A stretch of DNA of 64,000 nucleotides. It comes from Stomorhina lunata (taxonomy: Eukaryota > Arthropoda > Insecta > Diptera > Rhiniidae). Location: contig OW121743.1 in assembly GCA_933228675.1 (NCBI GenBank), positions 52,993,215 through 53,057,214 on the forward strand, given 5' to 3'. Under the pieces are notes generated by a model. That model was not told the origin of the DNA. It searched no databases and worked only from the letters and a program-made list of their open reading frames with translations. Made by a program: the position numbers and the translations under genes. This document shows, piece by piece, positions 11,301-21,948 of this stretch; the first letter of the stretch is position 1, and every line of letters begins with the position of its first letter.

Positions 11301-14300
11301 AATTTTCTATTTCTATAGGAAATTTTTCAAAAATTTTCTATTTCTATAGGAAATTTTTCAAAAATTTTCTATTTCTATAGGAAATTTTTCAAAAATTTTC
11401 TATTTTCATAGGAAATTTTTCAAAAATTTTCTATTTTTATAGGAAATTTTTCAAAAATTTTCTATTTTTATAGGAAATTTTTCAAAAATTTTCTATTTTT
11501 ATAGGAAATTATTCAAAAATTTTCTATTTTTATGGGAAATTTTTCAAAAATTTTCTATTTTTATAGGAAATTTTTCAACAATTTTCTATTTTTATCGGAA
11601 ATTTTTCAAAAATTTTCTATTTTTATAGGAAATTTTTCAAAAATTTTATTTTTTTATAGGAAATTTTTCAAAAATTTTCTTTTTTTATAGGAAATTTTTC
11701 AAAAATTTTCTTTTTTTATAGGAAATTTTTAAAAAATTTTCTATTTTTATAGGAAATTTTTCAAAAATTTTCTATTTCTATAGGAAATTTTTCAAAAATT
11801 TTCTATTTCTATAGGAAATTTTTCAAAAATTTTCTATTTTTATAGGAAATTTTTCAAAAATTTTTTATTTTTATAGGAAATTTTTCAAAAATTTTCTATT
11901 TTTATAGGAAATTTTTCAAAAATTTTCTATTTTTATAGGAAATTTTTCAAAAATTTTCTATTTTTATAGGAAATTTTTCAAAAATTTTCTTTTTTTATAG
12001 GAAATTTTTTAAAAATTTTCAATTTTTATAGGAAATTTTTCAAAAATTTTCTATTTTTATAGGAAATTTTTCAAAAATTTTCTATTTTTATAGGAAATTT
12101 TTCAAAAATTTTCTATTTTTATAGGAAATTTTTCAAAAATTTTCTATTTTTATAGGAAATTTTTCAAAAATTTTCTATTTTTATAGGAAGTTTTTCAAAA
12201 ATTTTCTATTTTTATAGGAAATTTTTCAAAAATTTTCTATTTTTATAGGAAATTTTTCAAAAATTTTCTATTTTTATAGGAAATTTTTCAAAAATTTTCT
12301 ATTTTTATAGGAAATTTTTCAAAAATTTTCTATTTTTATAGGAAAATTTTCAAAAATTTTCTATTTTTATAGGAAATTTTTCAAAAATTTTCTATTTTTA
12401 TAGGAAATTTTTCAAAAATTTTCTATTTTTATAGGAAATTTTTCAAAAATTTTCTATTTTTATAGGAAATTTTTCAAAAATTTTCTGTTTTTATAGGAAA
12501 TTTTCAAAAATTTTCTGTTTTTATAGGAAATTTTCAAAAATTTTCTGTTTTAATAGGAAATTTTCAAAAATTTCCTATTTTTATAGGAAATTTTTCAAAA
12601 ATTTTCTATTTTTCATTTTTTTTTTTTTTTTTAATTTTCTATTTTTATACGAAATTTTTCAAAAATTTTTTATTTTTATAGGAAATTTTTCAAAAATTTT
12701 TTTTTTATAGGAAATTTTTCAAAAATTTTCTATTTTTATAGGAAAATTTTCAAAAATTTTCTATTTTTATAGGAAATTTTTCAAAAATTTTCTATTTTTA
12801 TAGGAAATTTTTCAAAAATTTTCTATTTTTATAGGAAGTTTTTCAAAAATTTTCTATTTTTATAGGAAATTTTTCAAAAATTTTCTATTTTTATAGGAAA
12901 TTTTTCAAAAATTTTTTTTTATAGGAAATTTTTTAAAAATTTTCTATTTTTATAGGAAATTTTTCAAAAATTTTCTATTTTTGTAGGAAATTTTTCAAAA
13001 ATTTTCTATTTTTATAGGAAATTTTTCAAAAATTTCCTATTTTTATAGGAAATTTTTTCAAAAATTTTCTATTTTTATAGGAAATTTTTCAAAAATTTTC
13101 TATTTTATAGGAAATTTTTCAAAAATTTTCTATTTTTATAGGAAATTTTTCAAAAATTTTCTATTTTTTTAGGAAATTTTTCAAAAATTTGCTATTTTTA
13201 TAGGAAATTTTTCAAAAATTTGCTATTTTTATAGGAAATTTTTCAAAAATTTTCTATTTTTATAGGAAATTTTTCAAAAATTTCCTATTTTTATAGGAAA
13301 TTTTTCAAAAATTTCCTATTTTTATACGAAATTTTAGAAATTTTTTTAAAAATTTCCTTTTTTTATAGGAAATTTTTCAAAAATTTTAGAAATTTTTTTA
13401 AAAATTTCCTATTTTTATAGGAAATTTTTCAAAAATTTCCTATTTTTATAGGAAATTTTTCAAAACTTTCCTATTTTTATGGGAAATTTTTCAAAAATTT
13501 CCTATTTTTATAGGAAATTTTTCAAAAATTTCCTATTTTTATAGGAAATTTTTCAAAAATTTCCTATTTTTATAGGAAATTTTTCAAAAATTTCCTATTT
13601 TTATAGGAAATTTTTTAAAAATTTCCTATTTTTATAGGAAATTTTTCAAAAATTTTCTATTTTTATAGGAAATTTTTCAAAAATTTCCTATTTTTATAGG
13701 AAATTTTTCAAAAATTTCCTATTTTTATAGGAAATTTTTCAAAAATTTCCTATTTTTATAGGAAATTTTTCAAAAATTTCCTATTTTTATAGGAAATTTT
13801 TCAAAAATTTCCTATTTTTATAGGAAATTTTTCAAAAATTTCCTATTTTTATAGGAAATTTTTCAAAAATTTCCTATTTTAATAGGAAATTTTTCAAAAA
13901 TTTCCTATTTTTATAGGAAATTTTTCAAAAATTTCCTATTTTTATAGGAAATTTTTCAAAAATTTCCTATTTTTATAGGAAATTTTTCAAAAATTTCCTA
14001 TTTTTATAGGAAATTTTTCAAAAATGTCCTATTTTTATAGGAAATTTTTCAAAAATTTCCTATTTTTATAGGAAATTTTTCAAAAATTTCCTATTTTTAT
14101 AGGAAATTTTTCAAAAATTTCCTATTTTTATAGGAAATTTTTCAAAAATTTCCTATTTTTATAGGAAATTTTTCAAAAATTTCCTATTTTTATAGGAAAT
14201 TTTTCAAAAATTTCCTATTTTTATAGGTAATTTTTCAAAAATTTCCTATTTTTATAGGAAATTTTTCAAAAATTTCCTATTTTTATAGGAAATTTTTCAA

Positions 14301-17300
14301 AAATTTCCTATTTTTATAGGAAATTTTTCAAAAATTTCCTATTTTTATAGGAAATTTTTCAAAAATTTTCTATTTTTATAGGAAATTTTTCAAAAATTTT
14401 ATTTTTTTATAGGAAATTTTTCAAAAATTTTCTTTTTTTATAGGAAATTTTTCAAAAATTTTCTTTTTTTATAGGAAATTTTTAAAAAATTTTCTATTTT
14501 TATAGAAAATTTTTCAAAAATTTTCTATTTCTATAGGAAATTTTTCAAAAATTTTCTATTTCTATAGGAAATTTTTCAAAAATTTTCTATTTCTATAGGA
14601 AATTTTTCAAAAATTTTCTATTTCTATAGGAAATTTTTCAAAAATTTTCTATTTTTATAGGAAATTTTTCAAAAATTTTTTATTTTTATAGGAAATTTTT
14701 CAAAAATTTTCTATTTTTATAGGAAATTTTTCAAAAATTTTCTATTTTTATAGGAAATTTTTCAAAAATTTTCTATTTTTATAGGAAATTTTTCAAAAAT
14801 TTTCTATTTTTATAGGAAATTTTTCAAAAATTTTCTTTTTTTATAGGAAATTTTTCAAAAATTTTCTTTTTTTATAGGAAATTTTTCAAAAATTTTCTAT
14901 TTCTATAGGAAATTTTTCAAAAATTTTCTATTTCTATAGGAAATTTTTCAAAAATTTTCTATTTTTATAGGAAATTTTTCAAAAGTTTTCTATTTTTATA
15001 GGAAATTTTTCAAAAATTTTCTATTTTTATAGGAAATTTTTCAAAAATTTTCCATTTTTATAGGAAATTTTTTTAAAAATTTTCTATATTTATAGGAAAT
15101 TTTTCAAAAATTTTCTATTTTTTAGGAAATTTTTCAAAAATTTTCTATTTTTATAGGAAATTTTTCAAAAATTTTCTATTTTTATAGGAAATTTTTCAAA
15201 AATGTTCCTTTTTTATAGGAAATGTTTCAAAAATTTTCTATTTTTATAGGAAATTTTTCAAAAATTTTCTATTTCTATAGGAAATTTTTCAAAAATTTTC
15301 TATTTCTATAGGAAATTTTTCAAAAATTTTCTATTTTCATAGGAAATTTTTCAAAAATTTTCTATTTTTATAGGAAATTTTTCAAAAATTTTCTATTTTT
15401 ATAGGAAATTTTTCAAAAATTTTCTATTTTTATAGGAAATTATTCAAAAATTTTCTATTTTTATGGGAAATTTTTCAAAAATTTTCTATTTTTATAGGAA
15501 ATTTTTCAACAATTTTCTATTTTTATAGGAAATTTTTCAAAAATTTTCTATTTTTATAGGAAATTTTTCAAAAATTTTATTTTTTTATAGGAAATTTTTC
15601 AAAAATTTTCTTTTTTTATAGGAAATTTTTCAAAAATTTTCTTTTTTTATAGGAAATTTTTAAAAAATTTTCTATTTTTATAGGAAATTTTTCAAAAATT
15701 TTCTATTTCTATAGGAAATTTTTCAAAAATTTTCTATTTCTATAGGAAATTTTTCAAAAATTTTCTATTTTTATAGGAAATTTTTCAAAAATTTTTTATT
15801 TTTATAGGAAATTTTTCAAAAATTTTCTATTTTTATAGGAAATTTTTCAAAAATTTTCTATTTTTATAGGAAATTTTTCAAAAATTTTCTATTTTTATAG
15901 GAAATTTTTCAAAAATTTTCTTTTTTTATAGGAAATTTTTCAAAAATTTTCTATTTTTATAGGAAGTTTTTCAAAAATTTTCTATTTTTATAGGAAATTT
16001 TTCAAAAATTTTCTATTTTTATAGGAAATTTTTCAAAAATTTTCTATTTTTATAGGAAATTTTTCAAAAATTTTCTATTTTTATAGGAAATTTTTCAAAA
16101 ATTTTCTATTTTTATAGGAAAATTTTCAAAAATTTTCTATTTTTATAGGAAATTTTTCAAAAATTTTCTATTTTTATAGGAAATTTTTCAAAAATTTTCT
16201 ATTTTTATAGGAAATTTTTCAAAAATTTTCTATTTTTATAGGAAATTTTTCAAAAATTTTCTGTTTTTATAGGAAATTTTCAAAAATTTTCTGTTTTTAT
16301 AGGAAATTTTCAAAAATTTTCTGTTTTTATAGGAAATTTTCAAAAATTTCCTATTTTTATAGGAAATTTTTCAAAAAGTTTCTATTTTTCTATTTTTTTT
16401 TTTTTTTTAATTTTCTATTTTTATACGAAATTTTTCAAAAATTTTTTATTTTTATAGGAAATTTTTCAAAATTTTTTTTTTTATAGGAAATTTTTCAAAA
16501 ATTTTCTATTTTTATAGGAAAATTTTCAAAAATTTTCTATTTTTATAGGAAATTTTTCAAAAATTTTCTATTTTTATAGGAAATTTTTCAAAAATTTTCT
16601 ATTTTTATAGGAAATTTTTCAAAAATTTTCTATTTTTATAGGAAATTTTTCAAAAATTTTCTATTTTTATAGGAAATTTTTCAAAAATTTTTTTTTATAG
16701 GAAATTTTTTAAAAATTTTCTATTTTTATAGGAAATTTTTCAAAAATTTTCTATTTTTGTAGGAAATTTTTCAAAAATTTTCTATTTTTATAGGAAATTT
16801 TTCAAAAATTTCCTATTTTTATAGGAAATTTTTTCAAAAATTTTCTATTTTTATAGGAAATTTTTCAAAAATTTTCTATTTTATAGGAAATTTTTCAAAA
16901 ATTTTCTATTTTTATAGGAAATTTTTCAAAAATTTTCTATTTTTTTAGGAAATTTTTCAAAAATTTGCTATTTTTATAGGAAATTTTTCAAAAATTTTCT
17001 ATTTTTATAGGAAATTTTTCAAAAATTTCCTATTTTTATAGGAAATTTTTCAAAAATTTCCTATTTTTATACGAAATTTTAGAAATTTTTTTAAAAATTT
17101 CCTTTTTTTATAGGAAATTTTTCAAAAATTTTAGAAATTTTTTTAAAAATTTCCTATTTTTATAGGAAATTTTTCAAAAATTTCCTATTTTTATAGGAAA
17201 TTTTTCAAAACTTTCCTATTTTTATGGGAAATTTTTCAAAAATTTCCTATTTTTATAGGAAATTTTTCAAAAATTTCCTATTTTTATAGGAAATTTTTCA

Positions 17301-18390
17301 AAAATTTCCTAGTTTTATAGGAAATTTTTCAAAAATTTCCTATTTTTATAGGAAATTTTTCAAAAATTTCCTATTTTTATAGGAAATTTTTCAAAAATTT
17401 CCTATTTTTATAGGAAATTTTTCAAAAATTTCCTATTTTTATAGGAAATTTTTCAAAAATTTCCTATTTTTATAGGAAATTTTTCAAAAATTTCCTATTT
17501 TTATAGGAAATTTTTCAAAAATTTCCTATTTTTATAGGAAATTTTTCAAAAATTTCCTATTTTTATAGGAAATTTTTCAAAAATTTCCTATTTTTATAGG
17601 AAATTTTTCAAAAATTTCCTATTTTTATAGGAAATTTTTCAAAAATTTCCTATTTTTATAGGAAATTTTTCAAAAATTTCCTATTTTTATAGGAAATTTT
17701 TCAAAAATTTCCTATTTTTATAGGAAATTTTTCAAAAATTTCCTATTTTTATAGGAAATTTTTCGAAAATTTCCTATTTTTATAGGAAATTTTTCAAAAA
17801 TTTCCTATTTTTATAGGAAATTTTTCAAAAATTTCCTATTTTTATAGGAAATTTTTCAAAAATTTCCTATTTTTATAGGAAATTTTTCAAAAATTTCCTA
17901 TTTTTATAGGAAATTTTTCAAAAATTTCCTATTTTTATAGGAAATTTTTCAAAAATTTCCTATTTTTATAGGAAATTTTTCAAAAATTTCCTATTTTTAT
18001 AGGAAATTTTTCAAAAATTTCCTATTTTTATAGGAAATTTTTCAAAAATTTTCTATTTTTATAGGAAATTTTCAAAAATTTTTCTATTTTTATAGGAAAA
18101 TTTTCAAAAATTTTTCTATTTTTATATGAAATTTTTCAAAAATTTTCTATTTTTATAGGAAATTTTTCAAAAGTTTTCTATTTTTATAGGAAATTTTTCA
18201 AAAGTTTTCTATTTTTATAGGAAATTTTTCAAAAATTTTCTATTTTTATAGAAAATTTTTCAAAAATTTTCTATTCTCATAGGAAATTTTTCAAAAATTT
18301 TCTATTCTCATAGGAAATTTTTCAAAAATTTTCTATTTTCATAGGAAATTTTTCAAAAATTTTCTATCTTTATAGGATTTTTTCAAAAAT
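8396..18390 (+). repeat. 10-kb satellite array of a 31-bp palindromic monomer
   Basis: About 320 tandem copies. One subfamily is an almost perfect hairpin: ATAGGAAATTTTT, a single C, AAAAATTTCCTAT, then TTTT (13+1+13+4 bp). The other has TTTTCTAT in place of TTTCCTAT, leaving one mismatch. The TTTCCTAT form dominates 13,260-14,360 and 17,010-18,050; the TTTTCTAT form dominates elsewhere. Minor variants (TATTTCTATAGG, CTTTTTTTATAGG, AAAAGTTTTC, CCATTTTTATAGG) occur in ordered blocks. Units decay over the last 200 bp. I see no host gene inside. Confidence 0.95.
10860..18050 (+). repeat. Higher-order duplication inside the 31-bp array (copies of about 3.5 kb and 3.2 kb)
   Basis: Ordered series of variant monomers recur. 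AAAGTTTTCT is at 11,021 and again at about 14,982. A T18-type tract with a TATACGAAATT monomer is at about 12,615-12,655 and again at about 16,390-16,430. A pair of TTTTAGAAATTTTTTTAAA interruptions is at about 13,330-13,400 and 17,075-17,145. The offset shifts from about 3,960 to about 3,745 bp, which fits loss of some seven monomers in the second copy. A third partial copy of the 11,640-11,880 block lies at 14,395-14,690. Confidence 0.8.
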
Positions 18391-19320
18391 TTCTTATTTT
18401 TTTTGATTTTTTTTTACAAATTTCTTATTTGTATAGAAAATATTTAAAAATTTTCTATTTTAGTATAGAGTTTTATAAACAATTAAGTTTTCTTAAGAAA
18501 TTTTAAAATTTTTTATATATTTATATGAATATGTGTTAATAATATTGAAAGCTTGATTACTTCTTTTTTATATTTTTTTAAATTATGCAATTTTTTTTAG
18601 ACTGTGTAAGGGGGCCCTCCCTTTTCATTCAGGTGATTAAAATCTAAAAAAAAACTCAAATTTTCCTTTGAACGTAATCATTATTTCACCAACAAGACCT
18701 CCAACAAAACTATAATTTTGCAACATAACAAAAGAAAACATAATTTAGATACCCGCCCCTTATAGTAACGAATAAATAATGTATAACAGAAATAACGTTT
18801 GCATTTCTTCTCGTGCATACCAACATTCATAAATGTGTGTGAATGTATCAGCGAATGTAATGCAAAAAATATGCATGTTTCTTTATTTCCGTTTCACATT
18901 TATTATTCCTTGACCCATTTATAAATAATTTTTTAGCTCTTACTGTTTCAACACTACAGTCATCACTCTCATCATCTTCGTCTCTACCACTTTATCGATA
19001 AGCATGAAATGTTAATAAATGTTTGCGAGTTAATATCTAACATGCAATTTATACTTTACCATAACTATTTATATACACAAAACATAACTACAGTATGGAC
19101 TTTCCAAGGAACATTCTCACTCACAAATTTATATCTTGGCAAATAAAGTGGTATATTTTAGTATCCTTAGGAATCCTATTTGCCATTAACTCTGGCCACA
19201 AGCTCATAAATACTTCAACTTATTTTCTCACATACACACGCTTCATGCACTTCATTTCTTAAACTGCTTGAAAAGTTTTATTTCCATGCATTCAGATAAG
19301 AGCAGTTTGAGGACTAAGAC
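18391..19320. other. Non-repetitive AT-rich spacer, no gene seen
   Basis: Unique sequence between two satellite arrays. It contains a GGGGGCCCTCCC stretch at about 18,610 and ordinary AT-rich sequence. There is no open frame, splice-flanked coding exon or RNA gene that I can support. Confidence 0.55.
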
Positions 19321-21547
19321 CACGAGATAACTATTTTTCTATAGGAAGTTTTCCTAAGGAAACTGTAATATGAAAGTTTTTGTACAAAAAAACATTTCAT
19401 ATTCAATTTTCTATAGAAAATATACGATATTCAATATTTACATAAAAAATTACGGCATCAAATTTTTCTTACAGAAAAATTTACGATATCACATTTTTAA
19501 TATTAAAATTTACGATATTCAAATTTTTAAAAAAAAATTTTCAGTGATTGAATTTTTCTTACAGAAAAATTTACGATATCACATTTTTAATATTAAAATT
19601 TACGATATTCAAATTTAAAAAAAAAAAATTTTCAGTGATTGAATTTTTCTTATAACAAAAGATATCAAATTTTTTTATAGAAAATTTTGTGGTATCAAAT
19701 TTTTCTTACAGAAAAATTAACGATATTGAATTTTTCATATAAAAAAAAATTGCGATATTATATATCGTAAATTTTTATTACAAAAAAAATTACGATATCA
19801 AATTTCTGTTATAGTAAGATTTACAATATCAAATTTAGCTTGTTTCTACAATTTACAATTTACGAAATACAATTTTTTATAGAAAAATTTACGAAATTTA
19901 ATTTTTCTAAAAAAAAATTTACGATATCAAAATTTTCTTATAGAAAAAATTACTATATTAAATTGTTTTTATAAAAAAATTAACTATATTTTCTTAAAAA
20001 AAATAATGATATACAATTTTTTTATAGAAAAGTTTACGATATCAAATCTTTCTTATTTAACAATTTACTATATCAAATATTTCTTACTGAAAAATAAACG
20101 ATATTGAAATTTTCTTAAAAAAAAAACGATAAAAAATTTTTTATATAGAAAAATTTACGGTATCAAATTTTTCTTATAGAAAAATTTACGATATCAAATT
20201 TTTCTTATAGAAAAATTTACGATGTCAAATTGTTTTTATAGAAAAATTCACAAATTTTTCTATAGAAAAGATAACGATATTAAATTTATTTTATAGAGAA
20301 ATTAATAATATTAAATTTTTTTATAGAAAAATTTACGATATTAAATAAAAAATACTTTCAATAAAAAAATGTTCTTATAGAAAAATTAAAGATATCATAT
20401 TTATCTTATAGAAAAATTTACGATTCTAATTTTTCTTATAAAAAAATTTTCGATATAAAATTTTTCATATAGAAAAATTTACGATATCAAATTTTTATTA
20501 TAGAACAGTATACGATATCAAATTTTTCCTATATAAAAATTTACGATATCAATTTTTTTTTAATTTTTCTTACAGAAAAATTTACGATATCAATTTTTTC
20601 TAATAGAAAAATTAACGATATCAAATCTTTCTTATAGAAAAATTTACGATACAAAATTTTTCATGTAGAAAAATTTACGATAGAAAATTTTTGTTATAGA
20701 AAAATTTATGATATAAAATTTTTCTTATAGAAAAATTTACGATATCAATTTTTTCATATAAAAAAATTTACGATATCAAATTTTTCTTATAGAAAAATTT
20801 ATGATATCAAATTTTTCTTATAGAAAAATTTACAATTTCAAATTTCTCTTAAAGAAAAATTTAATTTATAAAAAGATTTGCGATATCAAATCTTTCTTAT
20901 AGAAAGATTTACGATTAACAATTTTTTTATAGAAAAATTTAAGATATGAAATATTTCTTATAGAAAAATTTAAGATCTGAAATTTTTCTTATAGAAAAAT
21001 TTACGATATCAAATTTTGCTTACAGAAAAACTTACGATAATGAATTCTTTTGTAAAAAAAAAATTTACAATATTGATCTTTTCTTATAGAAAAATTTACA
21101 ATTTGAATACAAATTTGCGATATTAAATTTTTCTTAAAGAAAAATTGACGTCATTAAATTTTTCTTATAGAAAATTTTACGATATCAAGTTTATCTTACA
21201 AAAATTTACAATAAAAAATTTTTTTTTAAAGAAAAATTTACAATTTGAAATTTTTCTTATACAAAAATTTACGATTTGAATTTTTCTTTTAGAAAAATTA
21301 ACAATATTAAATTTTTCTAATATAAAAATTTACGATATTAATTTTTTCTTATAAAAAAATTTACCATATTAAATTTTTAATAGAAAAATTTTCGATATTA
21401 CATTTTTCTTATAGAAAAATTTACGATATAAAATGTTCCTTATAAAATAATTTACGATATCAATTTTATATTATCGATAAATTTACAATATCAAATTTTT
21501 CTTATAGAAAAAGTAACGATATTAAATTTATTTTATAGAGAAATTAA
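19321..21547 (+). repeat. 31-bp satellite array with TTTACGATATC linker (left part)
   Basis: The monomer is TTTACGATATCAAA followed by TTTTTCTTATAGAAAAA (31 bp), much more diverged than the neighbouring arrays, with many single-base indels. The array resumes after the transposon at 24,389, showing it was already present when the element inserted. Confidence 0.9.
21540..21547. repeat. Left target-site duplication (8 bp) of the Phantom-like element
   Basis: GAAATTAA directly abuts the left terminus and is repeated exactly at 24,389-24,396 after the right terminus. The duplicated site lies in a satellite monomer. Confidence 0.85.
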
Positions 21548-21587
21548 GGCGACATGAAATAACCCCCAATGAAATAACCCCCAATTA
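21548..21587 (+). repeat. Left terminal inverted repeat, 40 bp perfect
   Basis: Two tandem copies of an ATGAAATAACCCCCAAT motif follow a GGCGAC cap. All 40 bases match the reverse complement of 24,349-24,388. Confidence 0.95.
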
Positions 21588-21790
21588 AAAAATGAAATAA
21601 GGCCCAATAAAAATCGAAAACTTAAAATTGGGGTTTATTTCATTTTTATTGGGATTTATTTCACTGTAAATTGGGGTTTATTTCGTTATGAAACTATTTA
21701 AAAAAATATATATATTTTAATTGGAGTTTATTTCATGTAAAATAAATTTGGGGGTTATTTCATTTTTTTTGGAGTTTATTTCATTTTCAT
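21588..21790. repeat. Left subterminal repeats, likely transposase-binding sites
   Basis: One further minus-oriented copy (ATGAAATAAGGCCCAAT, about 21,591) is followed by about six plus-oriented copies of TTGGGGTTTATTTCATT or close variants between about 21,637 and 21,785. The orientation thus flips inside the left end. Their role as binding sites is inference from comparable Mutator termini. Confidence 0.7.
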
Positions 21791-21948
21791 AAAAATGATA
21801 TTTTGAACATTTTTCCGAATTCCAAAAATTCTAAAATTCCTTAAAAAACCGTTAGGAAGTATTTTTGATGCAAAGGGAAAAATGCTTTGTCATAAAATAT
21901 TACTCTTTCGTTGACTTTTGAGCCGTAAAGTTCAATTAAAAATCAGAA

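Noticed and set aside
8396..18390. CRISPR-like array of short repeats
   Set aside because: There are no unique spacers: the full 31-bp unit is repeated. The context is eukaryotic and no cas genes are present.
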